From assembly GCA_025054875.1 (NCBI GenBank), contig JANWYS010000004.1, positions 2,113 through 57,136 on the forward strand: a stretch of DNA of 55,024 bases, given 5' to 3'. The position numbers and the translations under genes were made by a program. The stretch is from Cytophagaceae bacterium. Lineage in GTDB: Bacteria > Bacteroidota > Bacteroidia > Cytophagales > Cytophagaceae. Below the pieces are notes generated by a model. That model was not told the origin of the DNA, did not search any database, and was given only the letters and a program-made list of their open reading frames with translations. Positions 25,342-34,116 of the stretch are shown in pieces (position 1 is the first letter of the stretch; every line of letters begins with the position of its first letter).

Positions 25342-26313
25342 ATGAAGTGGATTCACTCTCCCGACACATTTCTCTACTTGTTCATATCTTCATATGTCAT
25401 TCTGTATGCTATCTATGTGTTCAGAATCGTATCCTTACTTAAACATACAAAGCTAAACCTGCCTGATTTACTTTTTAAATTTGTTCTTCGTAGCAGCTAT
25501 GTTAGTCTCATGTCCGTATCGCTGTTAGGCCCTTCGTTTGGAGATGTTAAAAAAGAGCTACAATCCGTGGGAAAGTCGGTGTGCTTTTTAATAGACCTCT
25601 CCCTTTCAATGGACGCAACCGATATAGCTCCTTCAAGAATCGCAGTAGTAAGAAGAGAGCTCGAAAAAATTATTAAAGAGTTGCACTCCGACCGCATGAG
25701 TATGATAGTCTTCAACGATGTTGCTTATTTGCATTGTCCATCTACATACGAGCAGTCTACGCTACTGCTTCATACTGCACATCTAAGCACCTCTATACTA
25801 CCGGAGGGCTCCACCGATATATTACCCGCCTTGCAACTGGCAAATCAAAAATGTATGGAAAACAAATGGAACAATCTAAAAGAGCCTAAGGTAATCATCC
25901 TCATTACTGATGGAGAACTTTTTCTAAGCACAGAATACAACAATATTTTGAACAACTTAAAAAAAAATCAGATTAACTTATTTGTAGTAGGTGTGGGTAG
26001 CCAGGCAGGCGGAAAAATACCCATCTCAAAAGACAAATACAAAACCGATGCAAAAGGACAACCAGTGATTACTAAATCTGATTTTGAATTTTTAAAACAT
26101 CTGGCAGAGGATGCCAATGGCAAATACTACGAATGGTCGGACAGAAAAACAGATACCGAAAACATTATCATGGATTTGAAGAAAATAAAAGGTGCAGTGT
26201 GGGCCGATAAGAAAATAGAAAGCAACGCCAATAAATACTTTTATTTTCTATCGCTGTCATGTGTGCTTATGTTGATTGATTTATTGATTTCAGTAAAAAC
26301 AAAACACTCATGA
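25342..26313 (+). CDS. VWA-domain membrane protein, BatA/BatB-like
   Basis: 323 aa. An N-terminal transmembrane helix (FLYLFISSYVILYAIYVF), a second hydrophobic stretch near residue 55, a von Willebrand A domain and a C-terminal helix (YFYFLSLSCVLMLIDLLISV) give the Bat (aerotolerance) topology. The MIDAS DxSxS motif is DLSLSMDATD; the conserved Thr/Asp ligands appear in EGSTDILPAL and LITDGEL. The next gene, a TPR protein, overlaps by 4 nt (ATGA), as BatB and BatC do. The MoxR ATPase and other bat genes usually upstream are not here, so this is a detached pair. I chose the ATG at 25342 over the TTG nine bases upstream. Confidence 0.88.
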   Translation: MKWIHSPDTFLYLFISSYVILYAIYVFRIVSLLKHTKLNLPDLLFKFVLRSSYVSLMSVSLLGPSFGDVKKELQSVGKSVCFLIDLSLSMDATDIAPSRIAVVRRELEKIIKELHSDRMSMIVFNDVAYLHCPSTYEQSTLLLHTAHLSTSILPEGSTDILPALQLANQKCMENKWNNLKEPKVIILITDGELFLSTEYNNILNNLKKNQINLFVVGVGSQAGGKIPISKDKYKTDAKGQPVITKSDFEFLKHLAEDANGKYYEWSDRKTDTENIIMDLKKIKGAVWADKKIESNANKYFYFLSLSCVLMLIDLLISVKTKHS

Positions 26314-27125
26314 AAGTATTCATATTTACTGCCTTTTTTATTTTTATAAACGTCGGCGAATGGCTTTGGAAAAATTTTAACAGCATATACCTTACCAACC
26401 AACTTCAAGAGAGGGCTCATCAACTTTACGAAAACAAAAACTATAAAGAGGCCATAGGTTGCTACAATCAATTGTTATACGAATATCACATGACAGATGA
26501 GAAAATATATCTAAACATAGCCCATTGCTACTATCTGTTAAAAAACTATGCGTTAGCCGAGTATTTTTACAAAAATTTACTTAAGTCTAAAAACCATCAC
26601 ATCCGCTCTATAGGCAATCTTCAAACAGGTATCATCATGGCTTCTCTCAATAAGCCTGATGTAGCATTAAATTATTTTCGTGAGGCTCTTAAAGCTGATC
26701 CCGGAAATTATAAAGCACGATTTAATTATGAATACATAAAACATCTGAGAGACCAACAGCAGGAAACCTCCGGAAAAAAGAAAAATAACAATGGGAAAAA
26801 CAAGTTAAACGCAAAAACTTCTGATAACAAAGAAATATTGCAAGACAACCGCAATAACAAAAATTCATTTGATGATTCAGACTATACTGAGCACGATGAT
26901 GAAATGCAGAGGACTAAAGATCACACTCTTCATGATCTGAAACCAGGCGAGCAAGGCAAACTCAAGATGAACGCATTGTCTTTTGAGCGTCTGAAAGAAA
27001 TGAATATAACCCCTGAACAAGCGGCTGCCATTTTACAAGCCTTGAAAAATGAAGAGATCCAATATGTGCATCAGTTGAAAAAGAAAAAAGCTGCAAAACA
27101 CACACTAACCCAACCCGATTGGTAA
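26310..27125 (+). CDS. TPR protein, BatC-like
   Basis: 271 aa. An N-terminal hydrophobic anchor or signal (KVFIFTAFFIFINVGEWLW) is followed by TPR units over residues ~25-150 (ENKNYKEAIGCYNQLLYEY; EKIYLNIAHCYYLLKNYALA; LNKPDVALNYFREALKADPG) and a long charged, Lys/Asn-rich linker. The C-terminal motif (LSFERLKEMNITPEQAAAIL, LKNEEIQYVHQLKKKK) matches the tail commonly seen in BatC/BatE-type proteins of Bacteroidota. The ATG overlaps the VWA gene's TGA. Confidence 0.85.
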   Translation: MKVFIFTAFFIFINVGEWLWKNFNSIYLTNQLQERAHQLYENKNYKEAIGCYNQLLYEYHMTDEKIYLNIAHCYYLLKNYALAEYFYKNLLKSKNHHIRSIGNLQTGIIMASLNKPDVALNYFREALKADPGNYKARFNYEYIKHLRDQQQETSGKKKNNNGKNKLNAKTSDNKEILQDNRNNKNSFDDSDYTEHDDEMQRTKDHTLHDLKPGEQGKLKMNALSFERLKEMNITPEQAAAILQALKNEEIQYVHQLKKKKAAKHTLTQPDW

Positions 27126-27190
27126 TTATATGAATGACACTTATCGGCTTACTTATCTTTAAGGTATAATATTCCTTCCGTGAGTCACAA

Positions 27191-29896
27191 TCAGAACAGA
27201 TATCCCGAACTTCTTTTGGTGATCCTTAACTGCTGAAGTAATGCAGATTTTGCGGTGAACGAAAACATGTAAAAACTTTGCGCACCAAAGGGATTAAATT
27301 GCAAGTTCATTTGCCAGCAATGCAAGTCTCGATATATGCCGAAGTTTGAAGTTGTAATTTTTTTGGCTATCATGTCGTAACCAGTCTGTATGTCAATTTT
27401 CCAATAGTTTGTTAGTTTCAGACCGGCATTCAGCGTAATAGCCCGGTTGACAACTTTATCTGCGTGTCCGGTTTTTATATAGCTCATGTTAAAAGCAATA
27501 TTTAGATTCCATGGGATGTTGAAATCAACATACATCAGAGGGTTATTATGTATATATTGCAATGCTCGTTGCAATTCAGGATCTTTAGAAGAAGGCATTT
27601 GGGGTGATTTACGTTTAGGCGCTAAAGAAGTACCTATGGATATATTGTAACTATAGTCATCCGCAAGACCACTGTTTGTAGCACTTGTAAACATATAGCG
27701 ATTTACTTTCACTTGCTGAACGCTTCTTTTGTTGTTCAAAAAAGTTTCATTGAGCAGTAAGTAGCCATAGGGCGAGTAGCGTCCCGCTATGGATATATTT
27801 ATCTTCTGAAGAATGTTGGTGCGGGCTGCTATGTTTATATCCGACATGTTCAGAGAGTCTGCTGCTAAGTTATAGTTGGCCGATGCACTGAGGTTGTCAA
27901 GCAGATTTATTTTTTTAAAAGAATTGTTTCCGGTTGTATCTTTTTTGTTAGCGACTTTTGCTTCAAATACATTGTTGAGCGATAATCCGATATTTCCCTG
28001 TCTTTGAGAGGGTGTGGCAGCACCATCGTATATAAAATATTTTATGCTTTCGCCTTTGAGGTTAGTATCGCCGGGCACAGTTACATATGTTTTGTATCGT
28101 GGATCAGAAAAGTCCGGAGCATATGTGAAGTTAACAGCCGGTGTAAAGGTGTGACGTATAGCTTTCAGAAATTTACTTTTTATACGAAAAGTACCATATA
28201 TGTTGGTATTCATGGAAAGGCTCATGTTATAGTGATATGCACGATAAAATCCCTCAATGGTATCTTTTTTTATGGTTATTCTTCCGCTGTTGTCGCGTCC
28301 GTAGTTGAATTTTTTTCTGTACCAATTTTCCGTGTAGTTGAATCCGGGGTTCACATTGACATATTTGAATAACTTAAACGTTGTTCCCACCGGCACCAGA
28401 TGTTGTACGGACATGCGGCTATATGGTAGTATATAAGCGCGCATGGTACTTTCGTTTATTTTGAACACTGAATCTTTTACGCCTGAAGAGGTAGGTATTG
28501 ATATTCGGTTTGTGAAATCCAATGAAGTATTGGTTTGATAGGATAAGAATATTTTTTCATACCACTTGTTTCCGGAACTTCCTCTCCTTTTGAATGGAGT
28601 AATGCGGTTCATAGAAAAGTTAAATTGAGGTAAGGTAGCGTTGTAAATGGCGCTTTTGTTGGAAGTTCTACTCTCGGCCATGTTTTGGTTTGAGCGTGCT
28701 GCAACGGACATGCTGAACGGCGTGCGGCCAAATTGTTTTCTGTACATCACATTTGAGGCTGTTGCATTTTGTTGTACCAGGGTTGGAATATAAGTGTTGG
28801 TCGAAAAATAATTGCTTGAACTCACATTTACATCAGCATTGAAACTACTGTTTCGCCTTGCTAGTGTTGCGTGGTTCCACACCACATTAAAATTTTGTTG
28901 TTTTGTTTCGTTATCAAATCCATCGAGCAAGCTGCTGTATACACCATTCAGATTACCATTGAATTTATATCTTTTAATGTAAGTAGATGTGTAAGCAGCT
29001 CGCCAACTGCGATTGGCATACAAATCGCCGGTGAGTTGCACGTTGAGATAATCGTTCACAGCCCAATAATATCCGCCTTCCTTGAAAAAAAATCCACGCA
29101 GTTGATCTTCGCCAAAAGTCGGGAAGATTATACCTGATTTTTTTTTGTTTATAATAGGGAAAAAGCCCAGGAAAAAACCTAAAGGTGTGGGCACATCTTG
29201 CACCACCATATGAAAAGGGCCCGACACAATTTTGTCGTCAGGTATCAGTTTCACCTTTTTTGCCACGATTTTAAAGTGCGGATGTTTCATGTTGCAAGTT
29301 GTATACGAACCCTCTTTCATGTACACAGCATCTTTCATTCGCTTCACGGTATCTCCATGGAGATAGCCTTCTCCTTGCTGAGTAACTATACCATGTATAA
29401 TACCTTTTTCAGTTTTTAGATTGTATTTCATCGAGTCGCATACATATTTGTCTGTCTTATCCGTATAGATTGGATAGTTGTAATATCTGCCTGTGCTATC
29501 TTTTCGACCTTTGGCAAATACAATGTTGTTTTGCCAGTCTAAACTTATCTGGTCGGCTTGCAATTTTTTATCGTCATAAATGATGGTGGCATTGCCATAG
29601 AGATAAACCTTTTTGTTTGTAACATCCATCACAAGGGAATCGTCTGCTGTATATATGATTGTGGTTTCTATATCGCTACTATAAGTATCTATGGTATCTG
29701 CAGTCAATACGGAGTCTTTTAATGCACTGCTATCGGTGTTTGCACCTTTGTTCAGGTGTTGAGTAAGAGCAACCGAATCGCTTTTCTGATGCTTGGTTAA
29801 TGTATCTGAAATGAGCGATTTCAGGCTATCGCTGCCACTGATCTGTTGCGAGTTTGCTGTTCGGCAAAAAAAAAGCAACAGAGTTGTCAGATACAA
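27191..29896 (-). CDS. Outer-membrane LPS-assembly protein LptD-like
   Basis: 901 aa from TTG 29896. An OstA-like periplasmic domain (about residues 85-210: VTNKKVYLYGNATIIYDDKK; ADQISLDWQNN; KEGSYTTCNMKHPHFKI) is followed by a long beta-barrel region with aromatic-ended strands to the C-terminus. The DVPTPLGFFLGFFPI segment is typical of Bacteroidota LptD; the E. coli LptD cysteine pattern is not kept. The signal sequence continues upstream of the TTG: the in-frame codons give CTG AAA CTA TTT TTC at 29920-29906, which would yield a better signal peptide (MKLFFTFS...) from a CTG start. No ATG exists before the in-frame stop, so the true start is non-canonical. It works with the LptF/LptG-type permease seen at 19.4 kb. 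Confidence 0.88.
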   Translation of the reverse strand: MYLTTLLLFFCRTANSQQISGSDSLKSLISDTLTKHQKSDSVALTQHLNKGANTDSSALKDSVLTADTIDTYSSDIETTIIYTADDSLVMDVTNKKVYLYGNATIIYDDKKLQADQISLDWQNNIVFAKGRKDSTGRYYNYPIYTDKTDKYVCDSMKYNLKTEKGIIHGIVTQQGEGYLHGDTVKRMKDAVYMKEGSYTTCNMKHPHFKIVAKKVKLIPDDKIVSGPFHMVVQDVPTPLGFFLGFFPIINKKKSGIIFPTFGEDQLRGFFFKEGGYYWAVNDYLNVQLTGDLYANRSWRAAYTSTYIKRYKFNGNLNGVYSSLLDGFDNETKQQNFNVVWNHATLARRNSSFNADVNVSSSNYFSTNTYIPTLVQQNATASNVMYRKQFGRTPFSMSVAARSNQNMAESRTSNKSAIYNATLPQFNFSMNRITPFKRRGSSGNKWYEKIFLSYQTNTSLDFTNRISIPTSSGVKDSVFKINESTMRAYILPYSRMSVQHLVPVGTTFKLFKYVNVNPGFNYTENWYRKKFNYGRDNSGRITIKKDTIEGFYRAYHYNMSLSMNTNIYGTFRIKSKFLKAIRHTFTPAVNFTYAPDFSDPRYKTYVTVPGDTNLKGESIKYFIYDGAATPSQRQGNIGLSLNNVFEAKVANKKDTTGNNSFKKINLLDNLSASANYNLAADSLNMSDINIAARTNILQKINISIAGRYSPYGYLLLNETFLNNKRSVQQVKVNRYMFTSATNSGLADDYSYNISIGTSLAPKRKSPQMPSSKDPELQRALQYIHNNPLMYVDFNIPWNLNIAFNMSYIKTGHADKVVNRAITLNAGLKLTNYWKIDIQTGYDMIAKKITTSNFGIYRDLHCWQMNLQFNPFGAQSFYMFSFTAKSALLQQLRITKRSSGYLF

Positions 29897-29958
29897 TGAA
29901 AATGTGAAAAATAGTTTCAGAATTCTTTATAAATTTAAAATCACGATTTCAAATTTAT

Positions 29959-30765
29959 GTGAATAAGTCAATTGTTTATCACAAGATGTTTAAAAATGTA
30001 TTCACAGTAATTGTCTGTCTTATCATAATTCTTAGTTCGTTTACCCCTCTGGATGTTCGCAAATATAGGTTAAAAACAATAGTTATAGATGCAGGTCATG
30101 GAGGCAAAGATCCAGGGTGTATAGGCAAAATCAGCAAAGAGTCTACCATAGCACTGCAAACGGCATTGGAGCTGGGAAAAATTATTTCTCAAAAGCATTC
30201 AGATATCAAGGTGGTATATACGCGCAGTACGGACGTATTTGTGGAACTACACGATAGAGCAAACCTTGCTAACAAGGTAAATGCTGATGTGTTTATTTCG
30301 CTGCACTGCAATTCGGGGCCTCCCTCTGTATGTGGCACAGAAACTTACACTATGGGTTTGAGCAGCAGCGAGCAAAACCTGGAAGTTGCCAAGCGCGAGA
30401 ATGCAGTAATACTACAAGAAAGTGATTACATTAATAAATACAACGGATATGACCCTGAAAATCCTGCTACTCATATATTATTGGCAAACTATCAACAAGC
30501 TCACATAGCCAATAGCCTGTTGCTGGCAGAAAAAATAGAAAAACAATTTGAGACCAGAGTAAAACGCAACAGCAGAGGAGTACGCCAGGCCGGCTTACTG
30601 GTGTTGTGGAAAACAGCAATGCCTTCCGTTTTGGTTGAATTAGGCTTCCTCACTCATACTCAAGAAGAAAAATTCCTGAACTCCGCACAAAATCGAATAT
30701 ACATGGCTTCGGCTATTTACAGAGCTTTGAAGGAGTATAAAGAGGAGTTGGAAAATATGAATTAA
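29959..30765 (+). CDS. N-acetylmuramoyl-L-alanine amidase (amidase_3)
   Basis: 268 aa from GTG 29959. Signal or anchor segment FTVIVCLIIILSSFTPL, then the zinc amidase domain. The first His is in VIDAGHGGKDPGC and the Glu ligand is in the helix after it (SKESTIALQTALELG). The second His is in VFISLHCNSGPP and the catalytic Glu is in SVLVELGFLTH. It cleaves the peptide stem from murein in the periplasm. It is divergent from the LptD gene (62 bp apart) and followed by an MCE-type envelope gene, in keeping with an envelope neighbourhood. Confidence 0.94.
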   Translation: MNKSIVYHKMFKNVFTVIVCLIIILSSFTPLDVRKYRLKTIVIDAGHGGKDPGCIGKISKESTIALQTALELGKIISQKHSDIKVVYTRSTDVFVELHDRANLANKVNADVFISLHCNSGPPSVCGTETYTMGLSSSEQNLEVAKRENAVILQESDYINKYNGYDPENPATHILLANYQQAHIANSLLLAEKIEKQFETRVKRNSRGVRQAGLLVLWKTAMPSVLVELGFLTHTQEEKFLNSAQNRIYMASAIYRALKEYKEELENMN

Positions 30766-30808
30766 AAAAAATGTTTAACTTAGCGTCCAATTATTAAACA
30801 ACAGCAAC

Positions 30809-31765
30809 GTGAAATTTTCCAAAGAAGCTAAAATCGGCATATTGGCCGTGGTGTCGTTTACAATTTTTTATTTAGGATTTAACTTTTTGAAAGGAAGAAA
30901 CTTTTTTTCCAATACCAAAACCTACTATGTGATATACCCGAAAACCGGTGGCCTTAAGCCCTCCAACCCTGTACAGATAAATGATGTTACGGTAGGAAGG
31001 GTCAACTATATACAACTACTTCCCAAGAAAAACAACAGCGTGCTCGTTGAAATAGAAGTAGACAATGCTATAGAGTTAGGCGACTCAACCTGGGCTTTGC
31101 TCTCTAAAGTAGATTTACTGGGCGCCACGCGAATATTACTTATTCCCGGAAACAGCTCAAAATTATACAAGTCCGGCGATACTTTGAGGAGCGGACAGGA
31201 AAAAGACTTCCTGCAAACACTTAGCGAAAAAGCTAATCCAATATTAGAAGAAATTGATACTACTCTGGTCCGCTTCAACAGAGTGCTTGAAGATGAAACC
31301 AACAATCAAATAAAAAAAATACTGGCTAACCTTGTAGCCACCACAGAAAATCTGAACGCAATAACCAAGCAAAACAGAGAAAACCTAAACAGCATTACCA
31401 CCAACCTGAATGCCCTTTCCGCTTCACTGTTGCAAACCAGCAACAACCTCAAGCCTTTGCTCGCTAAGTTTAACGATGTGGCCGATTCATTGAAAAATAC
31501 CGAACTCAAGCAAGCTGTAAGAGCTGCCACTAATGCCATGAACGACCTCAACTCCATCACTTCAAAAATAAACAGAGGCGAAGGCTCCGTGGGAGACCTC
31601 ATCAACAACAAACAAACCGTAGACAACCTGAACCGAACCTTAAAATCTCTGAACGATTTGTTGGTAGACCTAAAATACAACCCTCGCCATTATTTCAAGC
31701 CTTTCGGAGAAAAACCCAAAAAGAAAAACAAAATAAAAACCGATACCTCTGTGGCCACTAAATAA
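30809..31765 (+). CDS. MlaD/MCE family lipid-transport protein
   Basis: 318 aa from GTG 30809. An N-terminal membrane anchor (AKIGILAVVSFTIFYLGFNFL) is followed by one MCE domain (about residues 36-115: TYYVIYPKTGGLKPSNPVQIN; VTVGRVNYIQLLP) and a long helical coiled-coil C-terminus with many Asn (LATTTENL-like repeats, about residues 150-290) plus a Lys-rich tail. MCE proteins bind phospholipids as the periplasmic part of an ABC lipid transporter. The MlaE/MlaF permease and ATPase are not adjacent, so they must be elsewhere. Start confirmed by the anchor directly after the GTG. Confidence 0.9.
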   Translation: MKFSKEAKIGILAVVSFTIFYLGFNFLKGRNFFSNTKTYYVIYPKTGGLKPSNPVQINDVTVGRVNYIQLLPKKNNSVLVEIEVDNAIELGDSTWALLSKVDLLGATRILLIPGNSSKLYKSGDTLRSGQEKDFLQTLSEKANPILEEIDTTLVRFNRVLEDETNNQIKKILANLVATTENLNAITKQNRENLNSITTNLNALSASLLQTSNNLKPLLAKFNDVADSLKNTELKQAVRAATNAMNDLNSITSKINRGEGSVGDLINNKQTVDNLNRTLKSLNDLLVDLKYNPRHYFKPFGEKPKKKNKIKTDTSVATK

Positions 31766-31782
31766 CCTTTATTTAAGCCGAT

Positions 31783-32331
31783 ATGAAAATATACACTAAA
31801 TCCGGAGACAAAGGTTTTACTTCACTATATAGCGGCGACAGAATATCCAAAGCTCATCTGCGAATAGAGGCTTATGGATGTGTAGATGAACTCAACTGTT
31901 ATGTAGGCCTGCTTGCAGATTATACTATCAATAGCAACAGAATACATGTATTGCGGGAAATTCAAGATCGTTTATTTACAATGGGTGCCATGCTATCTAC
32001 GGGTACAAAAAAGCAGCACCTTAAACAGCCCGACCTTAGCGAACAAGACGTACTAACCCTGGAACGAGAGATAGATGCCATGCAGGAAATATTACCGCCG
32101 TTGCGTTTTTTTATTTTACCCGGCGGCCACAAAGAAGTTTCCTTTTGCCACATAGCACGCACGGTATGCCGGCGTGCAGAACGAGCTATAATAGCCTTGC
32201 ATGAAAATGAACCCGTGGAAGAAATCATACTCAAATACATAAACAGGCTGTCCGACTATCTTTTCGTGTTGGCACGTACCATGGCTAAAGACCTGAATGC
32301 AGAGGAGATATGCTGGAAGCCAAAGTTTTAA
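31783..32331 (+). CDS. Corrinoid adenosyltransferase, PduO type
   Basis: 182 aa ATP:cob(I)alamin adenosyltransferase making adenosylcobalamin. Family start KIYTKSGDKGFTSLYSGDRI, with the ATP-binding Lys/Asp region; DELNCYVGLL and RTVCRRAERAIIAL match the PduO/MMAB signature, including the Arg residues that bind ATP phosphates. Located 17 nt after the MlaD-like gene and 21 nt before prfB on the same strand, so it is probably in one transcript with them, with no evident functional link. No B12-dependent enzyme is in the window. Confidence 0.93.
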   Translation: MKIYTKSGDKGFTSLYSGDRISKAHLRIEAYGCVDELNCYVGLLADYTINSNRIHVLREIQDRLFTMGAMLSTGTKKQHLKQPDLSEQDVLTLEREIDAMQEILPPLRFFILPGGHKEVSFCHIARTVCRRAERAIIALHENEPVEEIILKYINRLSDYLFVLARTMAKDLNAEEICWKPKF

Positions 32332-32352
32332 AATACAAAATATAAGTACACT

Positions 32353-33433
32353 ATGACCACAACAGAATACACAGAGTTAAGGGAGAGAGTAGAAGCCCTG
32401 AGGAGGTATCTTTGACATAGATGCCAAGCTATCTTTCATTGAAGAAGAACAAAAGAAAACCACTTTGCCCGATTTTTGGGATAACCCCAAAGAGGCTCAA
32501 AGAATACTCAAAGAAATCAGCATGCAAAAAATGTGGACAGACAGTTTTGCTGCATGCGAAAAGCAATTTTATGATTTCGACACGCTTCATGAATTTTATT
32601 TGGCGGGCGAAGTAGAGGAGCACGAAATAAAAGCCGAATACGAGAAAGTTCTTAAACTGGTAGAAGCGCTTGAATTCAAAAAGATGCTTAGCGGCGAGGA
32701 AGATCAATTGAATGCTCTCATGGAAATAAACCCGGGCGCCGGAGGCACCGAAAGCGAGGACTGGGCGGCAATGCTTATGCGCATGTATATAATGTGGGGA
32801 GAAAAAAACGGATATACAGTGAAAGAGGTATACTATCAGGCAGGCGAAGTGGCCGGAGTAAAAACTGTTACTTTACAGTTCAGCGGGCCTTTCGCTTATG
32901 GGTATTTGAAATCGGAAACCGGTGTGCATCGCCTTGTACGTATAAGCCCCTTCAACGCACAAGGCAAGCGCCAAACCTCTTTTGCTTCAGTATTTGTATA
33001 TCCGGAAGTTGACGACCGCATAGAAATAGAAATCAATCCCGCCGATATTGAGTGGGATACATTCCGATCGGGTGGAGCCGGTGGGCAAAATGTAAACAAA
33101 GTAGAAACCGCTGTACGACTACGCCATATTCCCTCTGGCATCGTTATTGAATGCCAGCAGGAACGATCGCAATTGCAAAATAAAGAAAACGCTCTGAAGA
33201 TGCTCAAATCGAGGCTATATCAAATTGAACTTGAAAAAAAGAACGAAGAACGTGCCAAACTTGAGAGCACAAAAACCAAGATTGACTTCGGTGGCGCTCA
33301 AATCCGCAACTATGTATTGCATCCTTACAAATTGGTCAAAGATTTACGCACCGGAGTAGAACGCACCGATGCTCAAAACGTATTGGACGGCGACCTCAAT
33401 GATTTTATTAAAGCTTTTCTCATGCAATCTTAA
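32353..33433 (+). CDS. prfB: Peptide chain release factor 2 with programmed +1 frameshift
   Basis: The gene starts ATG 32353 in a short zero frame ([20 protein letters not shown]) that meets in-frame TGA at 32413-32415. The slippery context is AGGAGG TAT CTT TGA C: an internal Shine-Dalgarno (32401-32406), the CTT shift codon and TGAC, identical in layout to the classic RF2 autoregulation site. A +1 shift puts GAC (32414) in the frame that runs to 33433, giving a ~359-aa protein. The body has the RF2 marker SPF ([19 protein letters not shown]) and the peptidyl-hydrolysis motif GGQ in [18 protein letters not shown]2 reads UGA and UAA, and scarce RF2 raises frameshifting at its own UGA, so levels are feedback-controlled. 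Confidence 0.96.
32401..32416 (+). promoter_or_regulatory. prfB recoding site (+1 frameshift signal)
   Basis: AGGAGGTATCTTTGAC: SD-like AGGAGG three bases before the CTT P-site codon, followed by the UGA stop with C in the +4 position. The spacing is that of the E. coli element (AGGGGGTATCTTTGAC), with one base difference. Confidence 0.93.
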
Positions 33434-33443
33434 TCTGTTTCCC

Positions 33444-34028
33444 ATGAAACTAAGTATTGATGTATTGTATCAAACTCCCAAAGCATGGACAGAAGCCGTA
33501 CTCAGCGACTTCAATACTTTTCTGCAGGACCATGCTAACTGCGAACGAAAAGCTGCAGCCTTCGCCATGAGCATGGTTGCAAAGTACCCCTATCGCACTA
33601 AAATATTACATCCCCTTATAGATACTGCAATTGAAGAGCTTGAACATTTCAGAGATGTAGTACACCTGATGAGTTCACGTGGCGTACCCTTACCCATAGA
33701 GATGCCTGAAGATGAATATACTAAAAAACTTATTGCCTCCTGCCGTCCTACACGTGAGGAGCGCTTTTTAGACCGGCTACTTCTCGGGTCAGTATTTGAA
33801 ACCAGAGGTGCCGAACGCTTCAAGCTCATCTACGAAGTTCTTGATGATCCTCAGCTGAAAAAGTTTTATCACAACCTATGGGCATCAGAAGCTAAACACA
33901 GCAACAATTATGTAAAGTTTGCTCTACTTTATTTCGACCAAAACACCGTTTACGAAAGATTGAAACAACTCATTGACATTGAAAGCAACATAGTGCAATC
34001 TTTACCTTTCAAACCCGCATTGCACTGA
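33444..34028 (+). CDS. miaE: tRNA-(ms2io6A37)-hydroxylase-type diiron enzyme
   Basis: 194 aa from ATG 33444. Four-helix ferritin-like fold with diiron ligand motifs: CERKAAAFAMSM (Glu), EELEHFRDV (E..H), LETRGAERFKLI-like helix (SVFETRGAERFKLI; Glu) and WASEAKHSNNYVKF (E..H). In gammaproteobacteria MiaE hydroxylates the isopentenyl group of ms2i6A37; Bacteroidota homologues carry the same ligands. It starts 10 nt after the prfB stop. An upstream extension in the same frame (from 33369) would overlap prfB and is unlikely. Confidence 0.93.
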   Translation: MKLSIDVLYQTPKAWTEAVLSDFNTFLQDHANCERKAAAFAMSMVAKYPYRTKILHPLIDTAIEELEHFRDVVHLMSSRGVPLPIEMPEDEYTKKLIASCRPTREERFLDRLLLGSVFETRGAERFKLIYEVLDDPQLKKFYHNLWASEAKHSNNYVKFALLYFDQNTVYERLKQLIDIESNIVQSLPFKPALH

Positions 34029-34116
34029 CCTGTATTATTTTTGCTTAACAAAAATTGAAATTCTGTATCTTTAACTTAATTTCAGTGCAGAATAATTTTT
34101 GTTCACTTATCAACTC

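Noticed and set aside
32413-32415. In-frame TGA in prfB taken as a pseudogene mutation or selenocysteine codon
   Set aside because: The surrounding AGGAGGTATCTTTGAC is the known RF2 +1 recoding site; the downstream frame is intact and complete, and there is no SECIS-like element.
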